Shown piece after piece: positions 26,616 to 34,466 of a DNA stretch of 64,000 nucleotides (its first letter is position 1; every line of letters begins with the position of its first letter). The position numbers were made by a program, and so were the translations under genes. The DNA comes from Spirochaetota bacterium (GTDB taxonomy: Bacteria; Spirochaetota; Spirochaetia; Sphaerochaetales; Sphaerochaetaceae). The stretch is taken from the NCBI GenBank assembly GCA_023401595.1, contig JAEXDQ010000052.1:1-64000 (forward strand). Direction: 5' to 3'. The notes below the pieces were generated by a model, which searched no databases, was not told the DNA's origin, and saw only the letters and a program-made list of their open reading frames with translations.

Positions 26616-26711
26616 CGAAGTTCTGCCGACGTCCACGCAGGACAGAGACCGACGGTCGAAAACGCGACGCGACCGCGGAAGACCGGACTGGCCTCAGCAG
26701 GAAAGGCGCGC

Positions 26712-26732
26712 GCCGCCGCAGTTTGCGGCGGC
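26712..26732. terminator. Hairpin between convergent genes
   Basis: Perfect 9-bp stem GCCGCCGCA/TGCGGCGGC with a 3-nt loop between the DUF5107 gene and the permease gene. Neither side has a long T run, so termination is likely but not certain. Confidence 0.55.
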
Positions 26733-26751
26733 CATATGCCACAGAACGGCG

Positions 26752-27609
26752 TCAGCCCTTGATAGCCCCGGCGGTGACCCCCTGTATTATCTTGTCAGAC
26801 AGGAAGATGTACAGGATGAACGTCGGCAGGAACACGATGACGACGCTGGCGAACATACCGCCCCAGTCCCCGGTGTACCGCATGGACTGGATCATGTTGT
26901 ACAGCCCGACCGCTACCGGTCGGACGGAAGTCTTGCTGGCGAAGATCAACGACATGAAGTATTCGTTCCAGATCGTGATGAAATTGAAGATCGTCACCGT
27001 GACTATGCCGGGCTGCACCAACGGGAACATGATGCGCCAGAACGTGCCCATCGGTGAACACCCGTCGATCGCCGCGGCTTCCTCATACGTAGTACTCAGC
27101 CCCCTGAAGAACGCCAGCAGGAAGAATATCCCGAACGGAACGTTCATGGACACATAGAGGAACATCAGCAGCCACCTGTTGTTGGTCAGATGGAGGCGGG
27201 AGACCAGTCCGAACAGCGGCATGATGATCATGATCGCGGGAATACCGAGCGCGGAAGCGAACAGGTTCTGGATGACCAGGTTGCCCTTGAACCGGAATCT
27301 CGACAGCACATATGCCGCCGGCGCGGCGATCAATACTATCGCGGTACACGAAACCGCCGTATACAGCAAGGAGTTCATGAAGAACACTGAGACCTTCTGC
27401 GTCTTCCATGCCTTCACGTAGTTCTCGAAATGGAACCCCGTCTTGAACCTGAACATATGGTCGGAAAAAATTTCGCTTGAGGTCGAGAACGAGGCGAAGA
27501 CGACCCAGCCTATCAGCAGGAACGTGAACACCACCCAGACTATGACTATGAAATAACCGGGAATCAGCCGCAACTGGTTCTTGTTGTCGATTGAAGGTCT
27601 GCGTTTCAT
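26752..27609 (-). CDS. Carbohydrate ABC transporter permease, MalG-like
   Basis: 285 aa inner-membrane protein with six predicted helices and the EAA loop EEAAAIDGCSPMGTFWRIMFPL, typical of CUT1 sugar importers. It lies 10 nt after the MalF-like gene. ATG 27609 follows AGGGGGC; the nine extra upstream codons are unlikely to be used. No ATPase gene is nearby, so the transporter probably shares a MsmK-like ATPase encoded elsewhere. Confidence 0.92.
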   Translation of the reverse strand: MKRRPSIDNKNQLRLIPGYFIVIVWVVFTFLLIGWVVFASFSTSSEIFSDHMFRFKTGFHFENYVKAWKTQKVSVFFMNSLLYTAVSCTAIVLIAAPAAYVLSRFRFKGNLVIQNLFASALGIPAIMIIMPLFGLVSRLHLTNNRWLLMFLYVSMNVPFGIFFLLAFFRGLSTTYEEAAAIDGCSPMGTFWRIMFPLVQPGIVTVTIFNFITIWNEYFMSLIFASKTSVRPVAVGLYNMIQSMRYTGDWGGMFASVVIVFLPTFILYIFLSDKIIQGVTAGAIKG

Positions 27610-27619
27610 GAAGAGCCCC

Positions 27620-28528
27620 CTACATCTGGACATCATCGTTCTTCACGATGGCGTTGGTCAGGAAGAACACGATGACGACAATCAGCATCATGACGACGCC
27701 GATAGCGGCGCCGGCGCCGCTATCGCGTGCCGTAGCGGCGCTCGACGAGGCTCCGAACACCAGCTCGTACATGTAGTTCATGGGCGCCACGGTGCTGTTG
27801 GAAAGGTTCACAGGACTGAACAACTGCCCCCAGACGAAGAACCCTACGGTATATACGGTCCACATGACCAGGTTTGTGCGGATACAGCCGCGGAGGAACG
27901 GCAAGGTCACATGTGTGAACCGCTGGAATATGTTGGCGCCCTCTATCAGGGCCGCCTCATGGTAGTCCTTCGGAATCTGTTCGATTCCGCTCATGAAGAT
28001 CAGCATATGGTAACCGACCATGCCGAAGCAGTAGGCGATCAGCATGCTCCAGAACAGCATGTCGGGGCCGGTCCAGAGGGTCTGGCTGAGCTTCGTGGCG
28101 CCGATCAGCTTGAAAAACCCGTGCAGCAGCCCGTAGTCCGAATTATAGACATAGTTGATCCACATGGTTCCCATCGCCACCGCGCTCACTACGTTCGGAA
28201 GATAGATGACGCTACGGAAGAACCTGACGTGCCTCATGCCGCTTGTCAGCGCTATGGCGAACAGCAGGCTCATCAGCATCGTCCCCAGGCCGCCGACCAG
28301 CCAGAGACGGCCGATATTCTTCATGGCCTGGATGAAGATCGGAGTCTGGAATATCTTCCTGTAATTGGACAGCCCGTTAAAGGACCATTTCGATATCGGG
28401 TCGGTGACCCCTTCCACCGCGAAAAAACTCATGATGAAGGTTCTGATGGAAGGATAGAGGAACACCATCAGATAGCAGAAAAGCGCGGGGGCGAGGAACA
28501 CGATGATCATCGTCCTGTTTTTTTTCAT
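27620..28528 (-). CDS. Carbohydrate ABC transporter permease, MalF-like
   Basis: 302 aa, six predicted helices. The N-terminal region FLAPALFCYLMVFLYPSIRTF and the EAA loop YHEAALIEGANIFQRFTHVTLP are those of CUT1 permeases. ATG 28528 follows AGGGAG. It partners the MalG-like subunit. A hairpin separates it from the binding-protein gene. Confidence 0.92.
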   Translation of the reverse strand: MKKNRTMIIVFLAPALFCYLMVFLYPSIRTFIMSFFAVEGVTDPISKWSFNGLSNYRKIFQTPIFIQAMKNIGRLWLVGGLGTMLMSLLFAIALTSGMRHVRFFRSVIYLPNVVSAVAMGTMWINYVYNSDYGLLHGFFKLIGATKLSQTLWTGPDMLFWSMLIAYCFGMVGYHMLIFMSGIEQIPKDYHEAALIEGANIFQRFTHVTLPFLRGCIRTNLVMWTVYTVGFFVWGQLFSPVNLSNSTVAPMNYMYELVFGASSSAATARDSGAGAAIGVVMMLIVVIVFFLTNAIVKNDDVQM

Positions 28529-28578
28529 GTACAACTCCCTGCGCCCTTTCTCAAAAGGCGCCGGTACGAAATGAAGAA

Positions 28579-28608
28579 GCCCCACCTGCCGAAAACCGGA
28601 GGCGGGGC
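28579..28608 (-). terminator. Intercistronic hairpin after the sugar-binding-protein gene
   Basis: A 13-position stem with two mismatches (outer GCCCC/GGGGC, inner CCG/CGG) and an AAAA loop on the plus strand. The minus-strand RNA continues TTCTTCATTTC. It probably attenuates permease expression relative to the binding protein. Confidence 0.7.
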
Positions 28609-28630
28609 GGCAGTCTACGAAACAAAAACC

Positions 28631-29890
28631 TTATTTGCGCATGCCGGCGGCGAATCCTTCGGCATTGATCGATCCAGTGATCAGCTTGGCAAAATTCTCC
28701 TTGATCTTGGCGTTGATGTCGGGATTGTCCTCCATGCCGACCGCCCAAGGAAGCCTGACGGTCGTATTGTCGATGACCACCTTCGCTTCGGCGAGCTGCT
28801 TCGGCCACTGGGAATCATTGCCCATCGGTACGCCGAGACTTTCGGCGGCCAACTTGGCGTCCCATTCGCCGGTGGTAAGCCATACGACGAGCTGGAAGGC
28901 TTCGTCAGGATATTTTGTATTCTTGTTGATGCCGAAGCTCTGCGCGCCATAGTTGTTGGCTTCTACGCCGTCGCCCTTTGCAGAAATCGCCGGCCATGCG
29001 AAGGCGCCCCAGTTCATGTCGGGGGCGTTCCCCTTGATCTCGTTGGGCAGCCAGGTTCCGTTGAGGTACATGGCGACTTTGCCGGTGGCGATTTCCTCGA
29101 CCTGGCCGGACGGGTAGATGTTGGATGCGGCTTTCTTGCTGATATAGCCTTTCTTAGCCATCTCTTCCCATATCTTGCCGAACTCCAGGACCTGCGGGCC
29201 TGTGAAGTCATTCTCACGCACCATACGCAGGGTTTCCTCCATGCCGACCATGCGATCCATGTTGTAGCCGAAGAAAGCGGCCATGTAGGCGTCATCGACG
29301 GTAATCGGAGTGACGCCGACCTTCATGAGCTTCTCACAGACGCTCATGAACTCATCCCAGGTCTTTGGAAGGCTGGTGATGCCCGCCTTGTTGAACAGAT
29401 CTTTGTTATACATGGTGACGAACGCGGACGGCTGGTACGGCATGTTCTTGATCGACCCCCCGCCGAGGGCGTACATCAAGTCGACCAAGGTCTTGTTGAC
29501 GACATCCCGATACGGTTTGCCGTTGGTGGTCGGATAGACCTTCATCATGTAGGAGTCCAACGGAAGCAGATAATTCCCCCAGGTGTTCAGAACCCGTTCG
29601 ATATCCTCATCGAACAAATCGATAGTCTCGCCTGCATCCAGCGCAGGTTGCAGGGTCTTGCGGATATCGCGACCGTTGAATACGACTTCGACATCGATTC
29701 CGGTCGATTTCATGAACGCATCCACAGCTTCTCCGATCACCAGTCCCTGGGGCTCCGCTTCATTCCACATCGTCCAGTAGACGAGCTTGGCTTTGGAATC
29801 GGATGCGCTTTCCTTTCCGCCATTGGCGAAAACGGGAACCAGGCAGACCGACAGAATGAGCAGCAGGACGACCACTCTCATCTTTTTCAT
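28631..29890 (-). CDS. Extracellular sugar-binding protein (family 1)
   Basis: 419 aa periplasmic solute-binding protein. The signal peptide MKKMRVVVLLLILSVC ends at VFA before NGGKES, the same junction as in the DUF3798 protein. The mature part is family 1-like: VYWTMWNEAEPQGLVI, WDEFMSVCEKLMKVGVTPI, MYLNGTWLPNEI. It begins the transporter operon opposite the AraC gene. ATG 29890 follows AAGGAGGAG. Sugar not predictable. Confidence 0.93.
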   Translation of the reverse strand: MKKMRVVVLLLILSVCLVPVFANGGKESASDSKAKLVYWTMWNEAEPQGLVIGEAVDAFMKSTGIDVEVVFNGRDIRKTLQPALDAGETIDLFDEDIERVLNTWGNYLLPLDSYMMKVYPTTNGKPYRDVVNKTLVDLMYALGGGSIKNMPYQPSAFVTMYNKDLFNKAGITSLPKTWDEFMSVCEKLMKVGVTPITVDDAYMAAFFGYNMDRMVGMEETLRMVRENDFTGPQVLEFGKIWEEMAKKGYISKKAASNIYPSGQVEEIATGKVAMYLNGTWLPNEIKGNAPDMNWGAFAWPAISAKGDGVEANNYGAQSFGINKNTKYPDEAFQLVVWLTTGEWDAKLAAESLGVPMGNDSQWPKQLAEAKVVIDNTTVRLPWAVGMEDNPDINAKIKENFAKLITGSINAEGFAAGMRK

Positions 29891-30011
29891 ATAACTCCTC
29901 CTTTGGCCCGGCCTCGCCTGAGAACAAACACGCATACCGCCACCGACCAGGCCAACGTCTATATTCTAGTCCCGCTTTCCTATGCCGTATTTGTCTTTTC
30001 CGCTACAATGT

Positions 30012-30040
30012 TTGCATTTTGGGATTTTCTGATTTATAAT
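30012..30040 (+). promoter_or_regulatory. Promoter of the AraC-type regulator; predicted leaderless mRNA
   Basis: TTGCAT, 17 nt, perfect TATAAT, then six bases and ATG 30047. The transcript would start at or beside the start codon. Confidence 0.7.
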
Positions 30041-30046
30041 ATCCGT

Positions 30047-30979
30047 ATGCGGAGCAAAAAGCCAAACATGATCGACGGCTTTTTACTTACTGAGTGCAAC
30101 ATCGAGATTTCGATCACACATATTATTACAGCGCATTATTTTATCTATCCGGAAAATTTCTACTTCCCAGGTGAATCGCACGACTTCTGGGAGTTCCTCT
30201 ACGTTGACAAGGGCGAGGTCGAGGTAACGGCTGGTACGGCGATCCATACATTGACCCAAGGCCAGATCATCTTTCATGAGCCTGGAGAATTCCATAGCGT
30301 GGCCTGCAACAACAGGACGGCGCCGAACCTGGTGGTACTCTCATTCGTCTGCAAATCTCCGATAATGCGTTTCTTCAGAGGCAAGGTACTCTCCATCTCG
30401 GAGAAGGAACGGAGGTTGCTCTCCACTATCATCCAGGAGGCGGAGGAAGCCTTCGACTCCCGATTCGAGGATCCGTATCTGAAGGGGATGCATCGCAGGA
30501 AAACGCAACGCTTCGGTTGCGAGCAGATACTGCGATGTTCCATTGAACTGCTTCTGCTACAGCTCTATCGGCAGACCACCCATGTCCCGGTACGGCAGGC
30601 GTCCAACATCAAGGAGACGACCTCCTATCTCAGGATGGCGGGGATATTCAACTATCTTGAGGACAACGTCGCCCAAAGGCTCTCTCTCAACGAGGTCTGC
30701 CGCGCGGCCTCGATGAGCCGTTCTTCCCTCGAAAAGATGTTCCGTGAATACACAGGGCAGAGCGTGATGGAGTATTTCGACCGGTTCAAGACGGAAGAAG
30801 CGAAGCGGCTCCTGCAGGACGGACGGTACAACATCTCCGATATCGCCGATATGCTAGGCTACTCATCGATCCACTATTTTTCCAGACGGTTCAAGCTCCT
30901 CGAAGGGCTATCGCCCACCGAGTACGCAAAAACAATCCGTAGCGAGCAGTGGCTCCGAAACAACAGCACCCCGACCTGA
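30047..30979 (+). CDS. AraC-family transcriptional regulator
   Basis: 310 aa. An N-terminal cupin sensor domain (HDFWEFLYVDKGEVEV; HEPGEFHSV) precedes a C-terminal pair of helix-turn-helix motifs (LSLNEVCRAASMSRSSLEKM; ISDIADMLGYSSIHYFSRRF). It is divergent from the sugar importer and most likely controls it in response to a sugar. Two starts are possible. ATG 30047 is leaderless. ATG 30068 (MIDGFLLTEC) has GGAG 13 nt upstream, too far for good use and almost at the transcript's 5' end. I prefer 30047. The frame stays open far upstream, but that part is antisense to the importer. Confidence 0.92.
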   Translation: MRSKKPNMIDGFLLTECNIEISITHIITAHYFIYPENFYFPGESHDFWEFLYVDKGEVEVTAGTAIHTLTQGQIIFHEPGEFHSVACNNRTAPNLVVLSFVCKSPIMRFFRGKVLSISEKERRLLSTIIQEAEEAFDSRFEDPYLKGMHRRKTQRFGCEQILRCSIELLLLQLYRQTTHVPVRQASNIKETTSYLRMAGIFNYLEDNVAQRLSLNEVCRAASMSRSSLEKMFREYTGQSVMEYFDRFKTEEAKRLLQDGRYNISDIADMLGYSSIHYFSRRFKLLEGLSPTEYAKTIRSEQWLRNNSTPT

Positions 30980-31003
30980 CGCATCGCCCAGTTGCCGCAG
31001 CAG

Positions 31004-31063
31004 GACAATTTCGCCAAACTGATCGCATGCCCCATCGATAACAACGGCTTCGCGGCAGGTATG
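31004..31063 (+). pseudogene. Relic of the C-terminus of a sugar-binding protein
   Basis: The plus strand reads DNFAKLIACPIDNNGFAAGM just after the AraC stop. The intact binding protein on the minus strand ends ENFAKLITGSINAEGFAAGM. Thirteen of 19 aligned positions (from the shared Asn) agree and no gap is needed. Nothing upstream in this frame matches further, and there is no start. The DNA has diverged and its orientation is opposite, so it is not a recent copy. Confidence 0.7.
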
Positions 31064-31085
31064 GGAACATACCGTCAGCTATCGG

Positions 31086-31115
31086 CCCCATGCCGTTGTT
31101 CGATATGGGGTTTTT
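31086..31115 (+). terminator. Terminator after the AraC gene
   Basis: CCCCAT pairs with ATGGGG across a 13-nt loop and is followed directly by TTTTT. Confidence 0.75.
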
Positions 31116-31165
31116 CGCCGCCCCCCACCCGCCATTCTCCGACGTGAAAAGCGCAACGGTTCGTC

Positions 31166-31197
31166 TTGGGCTACCGTTGGGCTACCGTTGGGCTACC
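31166..31197. repeat. 11-bp tandem repeat (TTGGGCTACCG)
   Basis: 2.9 copies of an 11-bp unit in the convergent gap between the AraC terminator and the ribosomal operon terminator. No gene is seen in the remainder of the gap. Confidence 0.9.
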
Positions 31198-31206
31198 CCT
31201 ATACCA

Positions 31207-31236
31207 CAAATAAAACCGCCGTCATTACGACAGCGG
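31207..31236 (-). terminator. Terminator of the ribosomal protein operon
   Basis: On the minus strand CCGCTGTC pairs with GACGGCGG (one wobble) around a 5-nt loop, followed by TTTTATTT, 97 nt after the rplQ stop. Confidence 0.85.
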
Positions 31237-31332
31237 CTTCGTCCTTGCGGACACCCCTCGCGGGATAATTGGTGTCGCCGGACATCCGGCCTTGTCTCTA
31301 ACCGGCGCCATGCGACTGTCAGGCGAAAAAGC

Positions 31333-31818
31333 TTATTCAGCCTTGTTCTCCGCCTTGGGCTCCTCAGCCTCAGCTTCCTTCTCCGCCTTCGCGGGCTTCT
31401 CAGCCTTCTTGGGAGCAGCCTTTTTATCGGCTTTCTTGTCCGCCTTCTTGGACTTCTTCTCGGTCTTCTCGACCAGTTCCAGAATAACCATTTCAGCGGC
31501 GTCCCCGAGACGGTTGCCCGTCTTCAGGATACGGGTGTAACCGCCCTTGCGTTCAATGAACAGAGGGGCGATCTCGGTGAACAGCTTGGCGAGAACGGCC
31601 TCGTCCTTGATGTCACGGGCGATCATACGGCGATTGTGGACGCTGTCCACCTTCGCACGGGTGATCATCTTTTCGGCCAGCTTGCGAACTTCAAGAGCCT
31701 TTGCCTTGGTGGTCTCGATTCTTTCATATCTGAAGAGGGAGGTCACCATGTTGCGCTTGAGCGCTTTGCGCTGGCTGGCGTTCCGGCTCAGCGCATTGAA
31801 ACCAATCTTATGCTTCAT
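31333..31818 (-). CDS. rplQ: 50S ribosomal protein L17
   Basis: 161 aa. The core (MKHKIGFNALSRNASQRKALKRNM to about residue 115) is L17, which sits near the peptide exit of the large subunit. The last 45 or so residues are an added low-complexity tail, first Lys/Ala (KKADKKADKKAAPKK), then Glu/Ala, longer than in E. coli. The start overlaps the rpoA end by 11 nt. Last gene of the block. Confidence 0.97.
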   Translation of the reverse strand: MKHKIGFNALSRNASQRKALKRNMVTSLFRYERIETTKAKALEVRKLAEKMITRAKVDSVHNRRMIARDIKDEAVLAKLFTEIAPLFIERKGGYTRILKTGNRLGDAAEMVILELVEKTEKKSKKADKKADKKAAPKKAEKPAKAEKEAEAEEPKAENKAE

Positions 31819-32860
31819 TCTCTTCTTCCTTGTTCCCTGGTACTCTGATCGCAGTCTTCAGGACGCTGTAGTCTGTCATACCGAGGCTCAGGTTCCACTC
31901 CTTGAGCTTCTCCTTGATCTCGGACAAGGACTTTTTGCCAAAGTTCCTGGTCTTCGCGATCTCTTCCTCAGTCTTCTTCGTCAAATCTCCGATAGTCCGG
32001 ATGTTGGCGTTCTTCAGGCAGTTGCTTGAACGAACGGTCAGCTCGAGCTCCTCTACGGAAGTGTTGAGAATCTTGCGGACCCGCTCCTCTTCCTCATCGA
32101 TCTCGTCATTGCTGCTGATCAGGCTCTCGTCGAAGTTGATGAAGATGGAGAAATGATCCTTCGCGATCTTCGCCGCTTCGGCCAAGGCGTTCTCAGGAGC
32201 GATGGTTCCGTCGGTATAGACCTCGAGAACCAGTTTGTCATAGTCGTTGCGCTGACCGACGCGGGTCGGCTCAATCGCATACTTGACTCTGGTAACCGGA
32301 GAGAAGGTCGCATCTATGGGGATGGTACCGATCTCTTCGATATACTTCTCATTGATTTCAGACGGAACATAGCCACGACCAAGGTCAATCTGCACTTCCA
32401 TCTCGATGTTGGCGTCATCCATCATCGTGAACAGAACCAGATCCTTGTTGGTGATTTCCACCTGATCACGTTCGAAATTCGCGCCAGTAACGACGCCCGG
32501 TCCCTTACATTCAATCAACAGGTTGGTACCTTCCGAATCCTCAGGCATCCTGATCTGCAGCTTCTTCAGCGTGGCGATGATATCCGCGATATCCTCGCGG
32601 ACGCCAGGCAACGCTTCATACTCGCTGGAAACCAAGTGAGGAACACCTTCTTCATTGAAGCAGGTGAATTTGACGGCGGTAACTGCATACCCCTGGATCG
32701 AAGACAAAAGGACACGGCGCAGGGTGTTGCCGATGGTGGTTCCGAACCCTCTTTCAAAAGGATACGCGATGAACTTACCATAGTTCGGCTCGACCGTATT
32801 ATGCTCGAATGTGATCCCCTTAGGCTTTTTAAAGCCCTTCAGAAGGTTTTTCCGTGCCAT
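31808..32860 (-). CDS. rpoA: RNA polymerase alpha subunit
   Basis: 350 aa. The N-terminal assembly domain (PFERGFGTTIGNTLRRVLLSSI) forms the dimer that nucleates core polymerase. The C-terminal domain (VEELELTVRSSNCLKNANI) contacts promoter DNA and activators. Length is slightly above the E. coli protein because of the acidic linker DEIDEEEERV. It lies 9 nt after rpsD. Confidence 0.98.
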   Translation of the reverse strand: MARKNLLKGFKKPKGITFEHNTVEPNYGKFIAYPFERGFGTTIGNTLRRVLLSSIQGYAVTAVKFTCFNEEGVPHLVSSEYEALPGVREDIADIIATLKKLQIRMPEDSEGTNLLIECKGPGVVTGANFERDQVEITNKDLVLFTMMDDANIEMEVQIDLGRGYVPSEINEKYIEEIGTIPIDATFSPVTRVKYAIEPTRVGQRNDYDKLVLEVYTDGTIAPENALAEAAKIAKDHFSIFINFDESLISSNDEIDEEEERVRKILNTSVEELELTVRSSNCLKNANIRTIGDLTKKTEEEIAKTRNFGKKSLSEIKEKLKEWNLSLGMTDYSVLKTAIRVPGNKEEENEA

Positions 32861-32869
32861 GCTCGCTCC

Positions 32870-33505
32870 TTATCTGGAATACAATTCAACAACCAGCTGC
32901 TCGTTGACATCCTTCATATCGACAACTTCACTTCTTCTCGGAATCGCAACGAAGGTACCCTTCATCGCATCAACGTCCAGAGTCAACCACGGGGAGATTC
33001 CGGACTTGGAGAACTCCTTGAGATTCTCCTTGATGATCATCATCTTCTGGCCGCTGGCGCCGACGGAGATCACATCACCCGGCTTCACACGGTATGAGGG
33101 GATGTCCACACGACGGCCATTGACTTGGATGTGACCATGGTTCACAAGCTGGGCGGCCTGGTTGCGGCTGCTCGCGAAGTGCATGCGGAACACCACGTTG
33201 TCCAACCGGCGTTCGAGCAGCATGATCAAGTTCTCACCGGTCTTTCCAGGAACTCTGGAAGCCTCGGCGAAGGTAAGCTTGAACTGCTTCTCGAGCATGC
33301 AGTAGCTTCTCTTGAGCTTCTGCTTCTCACGGAGCTGGAGACCGTAGTCGGTAGGCTTCTTGGCGCGGGCGCGCGGATCCTTGCCGGGCAATCCAGCCTT
33401 ATCGTTCATGGGGCACTTGCCCGAATGACATCTTTCGCCCTTGAGGAACAACTTGCACCTCTCGGCTCTGCAATATCTGCATTTGGGTCCTGTATATCTT
33501 GCCAT
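32870..33505 (-). CDS. rpsD: 30S ribosomal protein S4
   Basis: 211 aa 16S rRNA-binding assembly starter. The N-terminus has the Cys cluster of zinc-type S4 (CRYCRAERCKLFLKGERC), and the S4 domain contains RLDNVVFRMHFASSRNQAAQ. In many bacteria S4 represses the alpha operon; no such site was identified here. 18 nt after rpsK. Confidence 0.98.
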   Translation of the reverse strand: MARYTGPKCRYCRAERCKLFLKGERCHSGKCPMNDKAGLPGKDPRARAKKPTDYGLQLREKQKLKRSYCMLEKQFKLTFAEASRVPGKTGENLIMLLERRLDNVVFRMHFASSRNQAAQLVNHGHIQVNGRRVDIPSYRVKPGDVISVGASGQKMMIIKENLKEFSKSGISPWLTLDVDAMKGTFVAIPRRSEVVDMKDVNEQLVVELYSR

Positions 33506-33523
33506 TTCTCTTCCTGCTCCTAA

Positions 33524-33901
33524 TTAGACACGTCTGCTCTTTCTGGGACGGCAACCGTTGTGGGGAATCGGCGTGACGTCACGGATGGACCTGACCTTCA
33601 AACCGAGGACACCTAGAGTACGGATAGCGCTCTCACGACCGACACCGGGACCTTTCACGAACACATTGACCTCGCGAAGACCGAAATCCATCGCCTTCTT
33701 GGCGGCGGTCTCCGCTGTAGTCTGCGCGGCATAAGGAGTGGACTTCTTAGCGCCACGGAAACCGAGACCTCCGGCACTCGCCCAAGATACGGCGTTACCG
33801 TTGAGATCGGTTACAGTGACAATGGTATTGTTGAAGGTAGCCTGAATGTAGACATTCCCCTCAAATACCGTCTTCTTGACTTTTCTCTTGACATTAGCCA
33901 T
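33524..33901 (-). CDS. rpsK: 30S ribosomal protein S11
   Basis: 125 aa platform protein. Recognisable by NTIVTVTDLNGNAVSWASAG and the C-terminal TPIPHNGCRPRKSRRV. ATG 33901 follows AAGGAG by 9 nt; a TTG two codons earlier is not needed. 13 nt after rpsM. Confidence 0.98.
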   Translation of the reverse strand: MANVKRKVKKTVFEGNVYIQATFNNTIVTVTDLNGNAVSWASAGGLGFRGAKKSTPYAAQTTAETAAKKAMDFGLREVNVFVKGPGVGRESAIRTLGVLGLKVRSIRDVTPIPHNGCRPRKSRRV

Positions 33902-33914
33902 GTTCAACTACTCC

Positions 33915-34280
33915 TTATTTCTTCTTGCCGGCAACGGTCTTCTTCTTACCCTTGCGAGTACGGGCATTGGTCTTTGTCCGCTGACCTCGTACCGGCAATC
34001 CCTTACGATGCCGGAGCCCACGGTAGCAACCGATGTCCATCAGACGCTTGATGTTCAAAGCTACCTCGGTACGAAGACGGCCTTCTACCTTGTATTCATC
34101 TTCGATGACCTTGCGCAGTACGGCGACGTCATCGGCAGAAAGGGTGTTGATGCGTACGTCGGGATCGATATTGGTCTTTTTGCAAATCTCGACCGCAGAA
34201 ACCCTGCCGATACCGTAGATATAAGTCAAGGCGATCTTCACTGCCTTGTTCGGCAAATCTACACCTGCAATTCTCGCCAT
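33915..34280 (-). CDS. rpsM: 30S ribosomal protein S13
   Basis: 121 aa head protein that forms intersubunit bridges. It begins MARIAGVDLPNKAVKIALTY and has GCYRGLRHRKGLPVRGQRTK; the basic tail reaches toward the P site. 54 nt after rpmJ, with the Shine-Dalgarno in that spacer. Confidence 0.98.
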   Translation of the reverse strand: MARIAGVDLPNKAVKIALTYIYGIGRVSAVEICKKTNIDPDVRINTLSADDVAVLRKVIEDEYKVEGRLRTEVALNIKRLMDIGCYRGLRHRKGLPVRGQRTKTNARTRKGKKKTVAGKKK

Positions 34281-34334
34281 TAATGGCCTCCTGAAATTCT
34301 CTCTTTCTATAACGGAAGGCTTTCGCCGAACCCC

Positions 34335-34448
34335 TTATTTCTGTCTCTGCTTGTGCTTGGGATTCTCGCAGATAATGCGGACCACCCCAGCCCGTCTGAT
34401 TACTTTGCACTTGTCACAAATCGGTTTGACACTTGCTCTTACTTTCAT
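34335..34448 (-). CDS. rpmJ: 50S ribosomal protein L36
   Basis: 37 aa, starting MKVRASVKPICDKCKVIRR. It keeps the zinc ligands (CDKC, then C-x4-H), so it is the zinc-containing form. ATG 34448 follows AGGAG. It lies between secY and rpsM, the usual place. Confidence 0.95.
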   Translation of the reverse strand: MKVRASVKPICDKCKVIRRAGVVRIICENPKHKQRQK

Positions 34449-34466
34449 GACCTAGCTCCTAGCCTA

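Noticed and set aside
27581..30046. Long plus-strand open frame running into the AraC gene
   Set aside because: It is antisense to two permeases and a binding protein with clear motifs and Shine-Dalgarno sites; only the part from 30047 looks like protein.
30035..30070. ATG 30068 as the AraC start
   Set aside because: Its GGAG is 13 nt away and almost at the predicted 5' end; kept as an alternative.
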